Positions 9,296-16,913 of a DNA stretch of 64,000 nt are shown piece by piece. The position numbers were made by a program, and so were the translations under genes. Positions within the stretch are counted from its first letter, which is position 1. Every line of letters starts with the position of its first letter. This stretch comes from Maridesulfovibrio sp. (GTDB taxonomy: Bacteria > Desulfobacterota > Desulfovibrionia > Desulfovibrionales > Desulfovibrionaceae), in contig NZ_OY763931.1 of assembly GCF_963667685.1 (NCBI RefSeq), positions 248,001-312,000 on the forward strand, written 5' to 3'. The notes below the pieces were generated by a model. It was not told where the DNA came from, searched no databases, and worked only from the letters and a program-made list of their open reading frames with translations.

Positions 9296-9586
9296 CTAGC
9301 GACCGCGTGCAGCACGCTTGGATGCTTTAAGCGGGTTAACTTTAACTTTACCTTCTTTGTCAACACCGGCACGCACGTGTGTTGCAAAGTTGCATACGCT
9401 GTGACCCCATTTTTTAGCGGGCTGAGCGTAGCTGTGACAGTATGTGGAACCTTCAACTTCTACTGAGCGTTCACAACCGTCACACTGTTCAACAACGGTT
9501 TCCATGATTACGCCTTTGTAAGAAAGACCTTCTGCAGTCATTTCTGCACCTTCAAGTGCGTGTACTCTTACATTCTTTTTAGCCAT
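9296..9586 (-). CDS. PxxKW-family cysteine-rich protein
   Basis: 96 aa, basic. Cysteines occur as CDGC (about residues 36-39), a later Cys in STYCHSY and one in HSVCNFATH. The sequence QPAKKWGHS carries the PxxKW signature that names this small family, found mainly in sulfate-reducing Deltaproteobacteria. The Cys arrangement suggests a metal site; function is unknown. The ATG at 9586 is chosen over one 36 bp upstream because AGGAGGCGC sits 5 nt before it. The gene is monocistronic by appearance, with a candidate promoter at 9666-9695. Confidence 0.85.
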   Translation of the reverse strand: MAKKNVRVHALEGAEMTAEGLSYKGVIMETVVEQCDGCERSVEVEGSTYCHSYAQPAKKWGHSVCNFATHVRAGVDKEGKVKVNPLKASKRAARGR

Positions 9587-9665
9587 GTAGCGCCTCCTGT
9601 TTGGCAAGTCGCTTGCGAACAAGCGTTGTTTTATCTTTAAATATCTTTACTTGGAAAAGCACAAA

Positions 9666-9695
9666 TCCATATGCAGTCTTCCCCTATGTTGTCAA
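9666..9695 (-). promoter_or_regulatory. candidate promoter of the PxxKW gene
   Basis: A perfect TTGACA (-35, 9695-9690) lies 18 bp from TATGGA (9671-9666), a partial -10. The spacing to the ATG leaves an 80-nt leader. Confidence 0.4.
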
Positions 9696-9731
9696 GGAAA
9701 AACAGCGTAAGGATTTTAAAAAAATATCCGT

Positions 9732-11060
9732 CTAACGGCTTTCAAGCCGCTTCAATGCCCACTTTACAGCCTTTTCAGCTTCCAGTGAAATAGTTTCTAT
9801 ATCCACGGTGCAAAAAACTCCATCCCTGTAAAGGACCTGTCCGTCGCAGACAGTCAGGCAGACGTCTTGTCCGCCGGCAGAGTAAATAACATGCGAGAGG
9901 GGGTTGTATACAGGCTTTAGGTGCATCTTGTCCATATCTATGGCGACGATGTCGGCTTTAAAGCCTGTTCTTAATGCTCCGGTATTTTCAAATCCTATGA
10001 ATGATGCACCGCAGACAGTTGCCATATCGAGAACCGTCTGCGCGGGCATTGCTTCCGGGTCCTGCAGAAATCCTTTCTGGATCAGTGCTGCGGTACGCAT
10101 TTCATCGAACATGTCCAGATTGTTGTTGCTGGCCGCACCGTCTGTTCCCAGACCGGTGTTAACGCCGGCCTTAAGGAACTGGGTCAGTGGACAAATCCCC
10201 GATCCAAGCTTGAGGTTGGATTGCGGATTATGGGCGATCATTGCTCCGGCGTCTCGAATCCAGTCGATTTCTTCTTCGGTTACATCAACGCAATGGTGCA
10301 GCCGGGTGCGCTTGGTCAGCAAACCATATTCTTTCAGTATCTGGATAGGGCGTTTACCAAAAATATCCAGGGTCAATTTGGTTTCAGGAACTGATTCAGC
10401 GGCATGAATCTGCCATAGCAGATCCAGTTTTTCTGCAAGTTCCATGCTTTCAGCCAGTTGCTCAGGGTCGGTAGTGAACACAGCATGTGGCGTAACGGAA
10501 GTCCTGATTCTTTCATTAGCAGCGAATTGTTCCTGCAAGGATTCAACGGCATCCCACGCATCCTGCGCTGTTTTGAAAAACGGCGAAGGAAATTTAAAAA
10601 AACCTTCTCCCAGAACCGCTTTTATTCCGCTTTTATCGACAGCTTTGCCGACCGCGTCTTCATGCATATAGCCGTCAAAAATAGCAGTTGTGCCGGAAGC
10701 GATCATTTCAGCACATCCCAGCATAGCTCCCAGTTCCACCAGTTCTCTGGTTAAACCGGACTCGATGGGAAACATATAATTATGTAACCAGTCCAACAAC
10801 GGCATGTCGTCTGCAACGCCACGCATCAGGGTCATGGGCACATGGGTGTGTGAATTAATCAAGCCGGGCAGGAGGACAGATTTTCCGCAATCAATAACTT
10901 TATCCGCAGTCCATCCCGCTTCAATATCCGCTCTTTTTCCAACCGCAGAAATCAGTGAGCCACTGACGGCTAGGGCACCATCTTCAATCAGTTCACGTTC
11001 ATCGTTCTGGGTTAGAACGTAACTGCCTTTGATAACCAGATCACATCTTTTCTGCTGCAT
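9732..11060 (-). CDS. mtaD: amidohydrolase, 5'-methylthioadenosine/S-adenosylhomocysteine deaminase type
   Basis: 442 aa, cytoplasmic. The metal-dependent hydrolase signatures of the ATZ/TRZ-MtaD group are present: SHTHVPMTLMRG (HxH), QIHAAES (His), a HHC motif, and the metal Asp in GLGTDGAASNN. The family deaminates MTA or SAH to the inosine forms. Aminodeoxyfutalosine deaminase of the menaquinone route is a close relative and cannot be excluded. Next upstream is MTA phosphorylase (120 bp away, across a dispersed repeat), then apt, so a role in clearing methylation by-products is the best reading. Confidence 0.85.
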   Translation of the reverse strand: MQQKRCDLVIKGSYVLTQNDERELIEDGALAVSGSLISAVGKRADIEAGWTADKVIDCGKSVLLPGLINSHTHVPMTLMRGVADDMPLLDWLHNYMFPIESGLTRELVELGAMLGCAEMIASGTTAIFDGYMHEDAVGKAVDKSGIKAVLGEGFFKFPSPFFKTAQDAWDAVESLQEQFAANERIRTSVTPHAVFTTDPEQLAESMELAEKLDLLWQIHAAESVPETKLTLDIFGKRPIQILKEYGLLTKRTRLHHCVDVTEEEIDWIRDAGAMIAHNPQSNLKLGSGICPLTQFLKAGVNTGLGTDGAASNNNLDMFDEMRTAALIQKGFLQDPEAMPAQTVLDMATVCGASFIGFENTGALRTGFKADIVAIDMDKMHLKPVYNPLSHVIYSAGGQDVCLTVCDGQVLYRDGVFCTVDIETISLEAEKAVKWALKRLESR

Positions 11061-11090
11061 GAAGTTAACCTGCGATTTAATAAACGATAG

Positions 11091-11180
11091 CGGCGAAGCC
11101 GACTAAAAGGTTTTGATGAGATGGAGTATGGGAAAGGGAAATTTTTGCAAAAGTTTCCCTTCCCCAGCCGCCGGAGGTAT
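11091..11180 (+). repeat. dispersed hairpin repeat, copy R1
   Basis: Begins CGGCGAAGCC, contains an AT-rich segment with a GGGAAAGGGAAAT...AGTTTCCCTTCCC hairpin and ends GCCGCCGGAGGTAT directly against the mtnP stop. It matches copy R2 (28856-28947) closely over its second half. In this copy the GGAGG end does not face a gene start. Confidence 0.85.
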
Positions 11181-11927
11181 CTAAATCTTTTCGATAGTCT
11201 TGATCAGCATAGAGGTTACATTCTCGGCATTTGCTTTAAAAATAGTGAGGATGTCGTCCCATGTTACTGGCGCTTCATCGGTTTTCCAGCAATCATAGTC
11301 GGTGGACATGGCGACTGCGGCGTATGGAATGCCGGCTTCGTTGGCAAGGATTGCTTCGGGTGCGGTAGACATGTTGATGATATCTGCACCCCAGGAGCGG
11401 AACATATGTGATTCCGCACGGGTGGAAAAACGCGGGCCTTCAATGGTCACAACGGTTCCTTTGTCGTGGACTGTGATGCCCAGTTCCTTGCATGCTGCGG
11501 CCATTTTGGCCCGTAAGCCGGCATCAAAAGGTTCGGCCATGGGAGTGTGTACCGGGGCGTGGGGCGCGAAAGTCTGGTGAAAAGTGAGTTCTCGTTTGCG
11601 GGTGAAATCTATGAACTGGTCAATAATCACCAGGTGTCCGCGATAAATTTTTTCGCGCAGGGAACCGACGGCAGTGGTAGCCAGAATGCATTCGCAGCCG
11701 AGGTCTTTAAGTGCCTGGATATTGGCCCGGTTGTTGACATAGGTAGGTGGAATATTGTGTTCCCGTCCGTGCCTTCCTATAATATGTACTTCCTTGCCAG
11801 CTATTTTGCCGGACTTGACGGGGGAGCTGGGGGCGCCCCATACGGTTTTGAATTCCGAATCCTTTGCTTCTTTGAGGATATCCGGGTTATCCAGTCCGCT
11901 GCCGCCGATGATGCCGATTACTGCCAT
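11181..11927 (-). CDS. mtnP: S-methyl-5'-thioadenosine phosphorylase
   Basis: Splits MTA with phosphate into adenine and methylthioribose-1-phosphate. 248 aa, the usual length for bacterial/archaeal MtnP of the PNP class-2 family. Visible elements: the phosphate-binding N-terminus IGIIGGSGLD, GRHGREHNIPP, TTAVGSLREK, and the base/ribose pocket region EGPRFSTRAES with NMSTAPEA. A MTA-type rather than purine-nucleoside specificity is inferred from the overall match. AAGGAC precedes ATG 11927. Adenine produced would go to Apt, the preceding gene; a hairpin (11961-11998) separates the two and may lower mtnP read-through. Confidence 0.93.
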   Translation of the reverse strand: MAVIGIIGGSGLDNPDILKEAKDSEFKTVWGAPSSPVKSGKIAGKEVHIIGRHGREHNIPPTYVNNRANIQALKDLGCECILATTAVGSLREKIYRGHLVIIDQFIDFTRKRELTFHQTFAPHAPVHTPMAEPFDAGLRAKMAAACKELGITVHDKGTVVTIEGPRFSTRAESHMFRSWGADIINMSTAPEAILANEAGIPYAAVAMSTDYDCWKTDEAPVTWDDILTIFKANAENVTSMLIKTIEKI

Positions 11928-11960
11928 TGCTTTGTCCTTGTCTGCTGTGTTGAAAAAGAA

Positions 11961-11998
11961 AAACTCCTGCCGTGATCACCGATCGGCGGCAGGAGTTT
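11961..11998 (-). terminator. terminator/attenuator between apt and mtnP
   Basis: A 12-bp stem AAACTCCTGCCG / CGGCAGGAGTTT, followed on the - strand by TTCTTTTTC. It lies 14 bp after apt and only 33 bp before the mtnP ATG, leaving little room for a separate promoter, so partial read-through is likely. Confidence 0.8.
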
Positions 11999-12011
11999 AG
12001 ACAGATCCCTA

Positions 12012-12524
12012 TTAAAGCTGGATCAGACTGCTGGTATTAATGCCAGCCAGTTTGCTTTTCCCGTCAAGGAAGCTCAGCTCGGCAATAAAGCCCATGGCAG
12101 AAACAATCCCGCCAGCTTTTTTTACCAGTTTGACCATGCCTTCAGCGGTTCCGCCGGTGGCGAGAACATCGTCGATGAGCAGAACTTTTTCATCCTTTGC
12201 TATTGCGTCTATGTGCATGCTCAAGTTGTCGGTTCCATACTCAAGGTCGTAGCTCACGGAAATGGTTTCGTAAGGCAGTTTGCCGGGCTTACGGATGGGC
12301 ACAAAGCCGATTCCCAGCTTGGCGGCGAGTGGTGCGCCGAAGATAAAACCGCGTGCTTCAGCCGCAGCTATTTTGTCTGCCTTGTAGTCTGTGAAGCGTT
12401 CAGCAAGCTGGTCAATTGTATATTGAAATGCTTTTGGCTCAGCCAGAAGCGGGGTAATGTCAAAGTATACGATTCCTTCCTTGGGAAAGTTGGGAACATC
12501 GCGGATATAATCCCTCAAATTCAT
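12012..12524 (-). CDS. apt: adenine phosphoribosyltransferase
   Basis: Converts adenine plus PRPP to AMP. 170 aa, normal length. The N-terminus DYIRDVPNFPKEGIVYFDIT is characteristic, EARGFIFGAPLA is the family's dimer/loop region, and the PRPP-binding motif is LLIDDVLATGGTA. TGGAGG stands 6 nt before ATG 12524 and a TTGACA-type promoter lies just upstream. Together with mtnP it recycles the adenine released from MTA. Confidence 0.96.
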   Translation of the reverse strand: MNLRDYIRDVPNFPKEGIVYFDITPLLAEPKAFQYTIDQLAERFTDYKADKIAAAEARGFIFGAPLAAKLGIGFVPIRKPGKLPYETISVSYDLEYGTDNLSMHIDAIAKDEKVLLIDDVLATGGTAEGMVKLVKKAGGIVSAMGFIAELSFLDGKSKLAGINTSSLIQL

Positions 12525-12563
12525 GAAATTCCTCCATCCTGATTGGATTTTTTTAATCAGTTT

Positions 12564-12592
12564 GGATTAAGTATTTTTAGATACTTTGTCAA
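12564..12592 (-). promoter_or_regulatory. candidate apt promoter
   Basis: TTGACA (12592-12587) lies 17 bp from TAATCC (12569-12564). The -35 is perfect and the -10 partial. A 39-nt leader with GGAGG follows. Confidence 0.45.
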
Positions 12593-12653
12593 AGGCGATG
12601 ATTATTGCTTGAAATCATGAATTTGAGCTACCCGATTAAGTGATCTGCCACCA

Positions 12654-13145
12654 TTAAAAGCGGACTTCGCAAAGCATTCCTGCCGGGGTCTCTGTCAGAG
12701 AGCTGTCTATATCCTTTGCCGGTGTTCCTCCTCCGGCACCTCCTCCGCCGCTGCTTGCTCCTTTTTTGTCATTTAATATTTGCAGCAGCATTCCCTGATA
12801 TTGTTCAAGTTCCTGCTCTTTCATTTTGATTGCTTCTTTATTCTGCTCAGGATTATTTCTAAGTTCTTTCAGCTCTTTTTCCAGCTGTTTGATTTTATCC
12901 CTGATCATCTTTTCTGTCTCTTCTTCCTTTACGACATCCTGAGCAACTTCTTTTGCTGATTTATCTTGCGCTTCAGAAGATTTTCGAATTCCTTCAGCTG
13001 AAATGTTAACTGTGTCTCCTTCTTTGATAGTAAGGCTCTTTTTTGCTTCTTCCTCTTCAGGCGTATCGGGGATAGAGGATATCTTAAATGTCGAAGTATC
13101 TATCTGCCCAGCACTGGTTGTTCCGATTCTAAGGTCATAGCCCAT
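12654..13145 (-). CDS. unknown coiled-coil protein, paralog A of a tandem pair (sigma-28-like promoter)
   Basis: 163 aa, not a family I can name. Layout: an N-terminal MGYDLRIGTTSAGQ, an acidic stretch, the motif GDTVNISAEG (about residues 43-52), a charged heptad-rich coiled coil with KIKQLEKELKEL (about 80-125), then a Gly-rich low-complexity segment (about 131-142). It aligns by eye with the next gene over the GDT(V/I)xISA motif, the coiled coil with NPEQNKEAI versus DPEKNKEQI, and the QYQGxL element. No signal peptide or membrane segment is seen. The motif recalls the DxVxLSxEA of anti-sigma factor FlgM, but overall similarity to FlgM is not convincing. AAGGAGAGGG precedes the ATG. Confidence 0.8.
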   Translation of the reverse strand: MGYDLRIGTTSAGQIDTSTFKISSIPDTPEEEEAKKSLTIKEGDTVNISAEGIRKSSEAQDKSAKEVAQDVVKEEETEKMIRDKIKQLEKELKELRNNPEQNKEAIKMKEQELEQYQGMLLQILNDKKGASSGGGGAGGGTPAKDIDSSLTETPAGMLCEVRF

Positions 13146-13180
13146 AGTACCCTCTCCTTTTGAAGGTGTTGATGTTATTA

Positions 13181-13207
13181 TTATCGGAACCTTTTGTAAT
13201 ATCTTAG
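13181..13207 (-). promoter_or_regulatory. candidate sigma-28 (FliA) promoter for paralog A
   Basis: On the - strand CTAAGATA (13207-13200), an 11-bp spacer, then TCCGATAA (13188-13181). The -10 half matches 7 of 8 positions of the GCCGATAA consensus; the -35 half is weak. The ATG is 36 bp downstream. Confidence 0.55.
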
Positions 13208-13271
13208 TGCGTGGCTGGTATTTTTTTTATAATTTTTAATATGGCCTGTGTAGGGTGCTAAATTTAATAAT

Positions 13272-13314
13272 AAAAGTCCCCCCGCAAAGGTAAATTTTTG
13301 CGGGGGGACTTTTG
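13272..13314 (-). terminator. strong terminator after paralog B
   Basis: The arms AAAAGTCCCCCCGCAAA and TTTGCGGGGGGACTTTT form a 17-bp stem with a short loop. On the - strand a TTTTATTATT tract follows. It isolates the two paralogs into separate transcription units. Confidence 0.9.
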
Positions 13315-13345
13315 AATCTTCGTATTATCGGGCTAAATAATGACG

Positions 13346-13801
13346 TTAAGTTAGAGAATTCGCCATTCCCTCGGCACGGGTGCCGCCTGTTGAGCTTGTG
13401 CCCGATGCTTTGTTTTTCTGGTTTTGCAATTCAACCAGCTGGCCTTGATACTGCATCAGCTGATTCTGTTTTGCCGAAATCTGCTCTTTGTTTTTCTCTG
13501 GATCCTTTTGCAGCTCTTCGATTTCGTTTTTTATCTTTTCAATCTGTTCTTTAATCTTTTCGATCTGGCCCTCAATACTGGTGGTATCCTCAGAATCTTT
13601 TTTTCCTTCGGAAGCTCCGGACTGCATTGCGGCCAGTTTCTCTTTACCCTGTGCAGAGATGGATATAGTATCGCCACCTCCGCTTTTGCCCATAGTCAGT
13701 CTGGTGGATTTTTCTTCCTGTTCTTCCACTGCTGCATCACGGATAGCGGGGGCTGCATATTGCTGCTGGGCGTCTGCGCCGACACGAAAGTTGAAACTCA
13801 T
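13346..13801 (-). CDS. unknown coiled-coil protein, paralog B of a tandem pair (sigma-28-like promoter)
   Basis: 151 aa. The N-terminus is MSFNFRVGADAQQQ. The motif GDTISISAQGKEKL lies near residues 44-57, followed by a highly regular coiled coil (IEGQIEKIKEQIEKIKNEI, about 75-125) and a short Ser/Gly/Thr tail. It resembles the neighbouring 163-aa protein in motif order and in the DPEKNKEQI / MQYQGQL segment, so the two are likely duplicates. It has no export signal or membrane segment. An excellent sigma-28 promoter match upstream suggests co-expression with late flagellar genes; the function is unknown. Confidence 0.82.
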   Translation of the reverse strand: MSFNFRVGADAQQQYAAPAIRDAAVEEQEEKSTRLTMGKSGGGDTISISAQGKEKLAAMQSGASEGKKDSEDTTSIEGQIEKIKEQIEKIKNEIEELQKDPEKNKEQISAKQNQLMQYQGQLVELQNQKNKASGTSSTGGTRAEGMANSLT

Positions 13802-13844
13802 ATAAATAACCTCTTTTTAGGTTTGTAAACGTTCTCCGACCTTC

Positions 13845-13871
13845 TTATCGTCGACATCCATGATAACTTTA
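13845..13871 (-). promoter_or_regulatory. sigma-28 (FliA) promoter for paralog B
   Basis: On the - strand TAAAGTTA (13871-13864), an 11-bp spacer, then GACGATAA (13852-13845). Against the consensus TAAAGTTT-N11-GCCGATAA this is 7/8 and 7/8 with exact spacing. It lies between the purine permease stop (13882) and the gene start (13801). Confidence 0.75.
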
Positions 13872-13881
13872 GGGTCTTTTT

Positions 13882-15192
13882 TTAATGCGGACAGGTGATA
13901 AAGAATACTACAGAGAGCAGACAGAGAACCCATAACCCCGGTGAAACCTGATTAAGTTTTCCGGTTACAGCCTTCATGACTGGATAGGCAATGAATCCGG
14001 CTGTCATGCCGATACCGAGATTATATGTGAAGCTCATCAAAGTAATGACCAGAAAAGCGGGGACAAGCTCACTTATGTCATCCAGTTCCAGTTCCTTGCA
14101 AGGTGCAAGCATGAGCATGCCGACGACAATAAGGCTGGGGCCGTATGCACAGGCCGGGATGATAGTCAGCAATGGAGCCAGAAACAGGGCCGCGAGGAAA
14201 AGTATGGCAGTGGTCACGGCTGTCAGTCCGGTGCGTCCTCCTGCCTCGATTCCGGTCGCAGATTCCACAAAAACACCAGTTGTTGTGGTTCCCAGCAGTG
14301 ATGCGAAAACTGTTGTTACCGCATCGACCATGAGCGGTCGTTCTATCTGGGGAAGGTCGCCGTTTTTATCCAGCAGTCCTGCACGGTGGGAGACAGCATA
14401 GAGAGTTCCCATGGTATCAAGGAAGTCGAGTACGAACACTGTCAGGATTACTGAAATAAAGGCCCAGTTCAAAGCGCCCAGGATGTCCAGTTTGAACATT
14501 ATGGGCTCAAGGGAAGGAGGGGTGCTGAAAAGAGTTTCCGGCAGGTCTGCGATCCCGATTCCGATGGCCAGACAGCTGGTTACGATTATGCCGATGATCA
14601 GCGCGCCGTTTATATTGCGGGCCATGAGGATGGCAGTCAGGAAAAAACAGCCGACAGCTAAGAGGACCGCCGGGTTGGTCAGGTCTCCGATATGGACAGG
14701 GGCGCCAGGGATTCCTACACTGACAATCCCTGTAGTGTTAAGACCGATGAAGGCAAGAAAAAGTCCTATACCTGCTACAAATGCATTTTTAAGGTTTTTG
14801 GGGATGGCTCTGATCAGCCATGATCGTATACCTGTAACAGTGAATATGATAAATAGAATCCCGCCGAAAAAGATTGCGCCGAGTGCGGTCTGCCATGTAT
14901 GGCCCATTACTTTGACTACGGTGAAGGCAATGAATGCATTTTCACCCATATAAGGAGCAACGGCGAATGGCCGTTTGGCATAAAGGCCCATGGCCAGTGT
15001 ACCGAAAACGGCACTGATGATGGTAGCCACCATGCTGGGGCCGAATGGTATTCCTGCTGCTTCAAGTATTTTGGGGTTGACGATGATTATATATGCCATG
15101 GTGGCAAAGGTGGTCATTCCTGCCAGAATTTCCCGGCTAACAGTTGAACCGCGTTTGGTTATTTCAAAATAGTTGTCTAGAAAAGAACTCAT
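13882..15192 (-). CDS. NCS2-family purine permease (AzgA/PbuG-like)
   Basis: 436 aa with about 12-13 hydrophobic segments. The N-terminus SSFLDNYFEITKRGSTVSRE and the sequences MAYIIIVNPKIL and YMGENAFIAFTVV are typical of the AzgA branch, which takes up hypoxanthine, guanine or adenine by proton symport at the inner membrane. FVESATGIEAGGRTG is the conserved segment before the second half. The ATG at 15192 has CAGGAG 6 nt upstream and is preferred to an upstream in-frame start. It fits the nearby apt and MTA salvage genes. It diverges from rsmA. I see no purine riboswitch in the 145-bp divergent gap. Confidence 0.9.
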   Translation of the reverse strand: MSSFLDNYFEITKRGSTVSREILAGMTTFATMAYIIIVNPKILEAAGIPFGPSMVATIISAVFGTLAMGLYAKRPFAVAPYMGENAFIAFTVVKVMGHTWQTALGAIFFGGILFIIFTVTGIRSWLIRAIPKNLKNAFVAGIGLFLAFIGLNTTGIVSVGIPGAPVHIGDLTNPAVLLAVGCFFLTAILMARNINGALIIGIIVTSCLAIGIGIADLPETLFSTPPSLEPIMFKLDILGALNWAFISVILTVFVLDFLDTMGTLYAVSHRAGLLDKNGDLPQIERPLMVDAVTTVFASLLGTTTTGVFVESATGIEAGGRTGLTAVTTAILFLAALFLAPLLTIIPACAYGPSLIVVGMLMLAPCKELELDDISELVPAFLVITLMSFTYNLGIGMTAGFIAYPVMKAVTGKLNQVSPGLWVLCLLSVVFFITCPH

Positions 15193-15337
15193 GTGTAACT
15201 CCTGAAATGAGATTCGCATATACAAGAGATATGCGGGCTTAAGCGTGAATATACGCAATTAGCTAAGGCGTCTTATGCTTGCATAATAAATGAAAGTAAA
15301 GTTAACATAATGCTTTGAAAAATAATTTGGAGTTTTT

Positions 15338-16126
15338 GTGCAGATAAAACATAGAGCCAAAAAAAGTCTTGGCCAGAATTTTTTACAGGACGCGAACATA
15401 GCGCGCAAGATTGTGGACAGTCTCAAAATTTCGGAAAAGGATTCAGTAATTGAGATTGGTCCAGGGCAGGGGGCTTTGACAAAATTCATACTTGAAGCCG
15501 GTCCTGAGAGTCTCACTCTGGTGGAAAAAGACCGCGATCTGGCTCCGGCACTCAAAGTAGAATATCCCGAAGCGGTAGTTGAACTCCAGGATGCCTTGAA
15601 ATTTGACTGGGCCGGGCTTGACTCCGCGAAGAACTGGAAGATTGTGGGCAATCTGCCCTATAACGTCGCTTCCAAAATTATGTGGGATATTGCTGCTCAA
15701 AGCAGCGCTACTTGTGTTTTCATGGTTCAGCATGAAGTAGCACAGCGTATCACCGCCGGTCCGGGATCAAAAAAGTACGGAGCCATAAGTGTCTGGGTGC
15801 AGAGTTTTTGCAAAACCGATTACCTTTTTAAGGTTCCTCCTACTGTTTTTAAGCCGATGCCCAAAGTTGACTCTGCCGTGATAAAATTTTTTCCATTATC
15901 TGAAGAGGAAAAACCCAGTGATATTGAGGGGCTTGCCAAGCTTATCAAATACTGTTTCCAGTTTAGACGCAAGCAGCTTGGTAAGATATTGAAATCATTT
16001 ATTTCTGACTCAGTGCATAAGTGGGCTGAAGATGAAGGACTTTCACTCAAAGATCGGCCTGAGGCCTTGTCACCACTGCAATTTCAAAGCCTTTATAAAT
16101 GCGTTAAAAACGATTTTCCCTCTTGA
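15338..16126 (+). CDS. rsmA: 16S rRNA (adenine-1518/1519-N6) dimethyltransferase
   Basis: KsgA/RsmA methylates two adjacent adenines in helix 45 of 16S rRNA with SAM. 262 aa. The start HRAKKSLGQNFLQD is the family signature, the SAM-binding motif is VIEIGPGQGALT, and the catalytic NLPY motif occurs in IVGNLPYNVASK. GTG is used as start, with TTTGGAG 5 nt upstream. It is the first gene of a rightward stretch; its stop codon overlaps the -35 of the likely HU promoter. Confidence 0.96.
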   Translation: MQIKHRAKKSLGQNFLQDANIARKIVDSLKISEKDSVIEIGPGQGALTKFILEAGPESLTLVEKDRDLAPALKVEYPEAVVELQDALKFDWAGLDSAKNWKIVGNLPYNVASKIMWDIAAQSSATCVFMVQHEVAQRITAGPGSKKYGAISVWVQSFCKTDYLFKVPPTVFKPMPKVDSAVIKFFPLSEEEKPSDIEGLAKLIKYCFQFRRKQLGKILKSFISDSVHKWAEDEGLSLKDRPEALSPLQFQSLYKCVKNDFPS

Positions 16127-16152
16127 CTTGTTGGCGAAAATTTTGTTTTAGA
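16123..16152 (+). promoter_or_regulatory. candidate promoter for the HU gene
   Basis: TTGACT (16123-16128, overlapping the rsmA stop) is followed after 17-18 bp by TTTTAG/TTTAGA (16146-16152), a moderate -10. Confidence 0.4.
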
Positions 16153-16375
16153 TTTTCTTCAAGATCGTTTGAACAGGCGGCTACGCGTTTTTTTGCAAGA
16201 ATGCGGCACAGGGGGCTTGTTTTAGACGCTTTTGGATGTTAGCAAAACGACTTGCGAATCCGGGATGATCCGGATCGTACAAGCACGAACCCAACTCTCG
16301 CTCAAGGGCGAGGTTAATGGCAGGCACGATGAAGTGCCGCAATAATCATTTTCCCGTTTCAAGGAGGAAGGACTG
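16153..16375 (+). other. long structured leader of the HU gene
   Basis: About 220 nt without a coding frame. It holds several small inverted repeats: CCGGGATGATCCGG, CTCGC(16297-16301)/GCGAG(16308-16312) and GGCAC(16323-16327)/GTGCC(16334-16338), ending in AAGGAGGAAGG before the ATG. This may be a 5' UTR with post-transcriptional control. I recognise no named riboswitch. Confidence 0.4.
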
Positions 16376-16648
16376 ATGACTAAGGCTGAACTCGTTGTTA
16401 AGATTGCTGAGAAAGCAGGAATGACCAAAGCTGATGCAGAGCGTTGCCTGAATTACTTTCTGGATACAGTAGAAGAAACCCTCGTTAACGAAGGAAAGCT
16501 GACCCTTACAGGTTTCGGTACTTTTCAGGTTGATGAAAGAAAAGAACGCGTAGGACGCAACCCCCGCACTGGTGATGAAATCAAGATTCCCGCTTGCAAG
16601 GTTGTAAAGTTCCGTCCCGGTAAGCTTCTTAAAGACGCTGTAAAGTAG
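16376..16648 (+). CDS. hup: HU-family nucleoid DNA-binding protein
   Basis: 90 aa, the standard HU length. TKAELVVKIAEKAGMTKADAE is the dimerising helical N-terminus, GFGTFQVDERKERVGRNP the beta-arm base, and RNPRTGDEIKIPACKVVKFRPGK the DNA-intercalating arm with the conserved RNPxTG and Pro. It binds and bends DNA as a dimer. It does not show IHF-specific features. AAGGAGGAAGG is a strong Shine-Dalgarno. A 58-aa membrane ORF follows within the same transcript. Confidence 0.96.
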   Translation: MTKAELVVKIAEKAGMTKADAERCLNYFLDTVEETLVNEGKLTLTGFGTFQVDERKERVGRNPRTGDEIKIPACKVVKFRPGKLLKDAVK

Positions 16649-16665
16649 TCAAGGAGATTTGAATT

Positions 16666-16842
16666 ATGTTGCATGGTGAAACTGTTCAAAGTCCTCTTCC
16701 TATGGATCTCCCCTGGTGGCAGCCTGACCATTTCATCTTTTTCGGTGTCCTCTATGTTGTAATCGGCATTCTCGGTGCCGGTATGGCATACTGTGCTATC
16801 AAGGCATGGATGGATTCCAAAAAAGATACTGCAGTCCACTAG
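16666..16842 (+). CDS. small single-span membrane protein, unknown function
   Basis: 58 aa, starting at ATG 16666 with AAGGAG 9 nt upstream, 17 bp after the HU stop. The N-terminus (MLHGETVQSPLPMDLPWW) is followed by one hydrophobic span, FIFFGVLYVVIGILGAGMAY (about residues 23-42), and a short basic/charged tail. The strong ribosome site, tight spacing to HU and terminator directly afterwards support a real gene. I do not recognise a family. Confidence 0.7.
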   Translation: MLHGETVQSPLPMDLPWWQPDHFIFFGVLYVVIGILGAGMAYCAIKAWMDSKKDTAVH

Positions 16843-16865
16843 TATCACTTTTTGTGATTTTTTTT

Positions 16866-16902
16866 GTTCAGCATCTGCGTATGCAGGTGCTGAACTTTTT
16901 TT
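16866..16902 (+). terminator. terminator after the HU / 58-aa gene unit
   Basis: GTTCAGCATCTGC-gtat-GCAGGTGCTGAAC, 13-bp stem with one mismatch, followed by TTTTTTT. Confidence 0.93.
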
Positions 16903-16913
16903 GTGGGAAGTTC

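Noticed and set aside
15193..15337. Purine riboswitch before the purine permease
   Set aside because: The conserved core sequences of the purine aptamer are absent; only a small CGCATAT/ATATGCG hairpin is seen.
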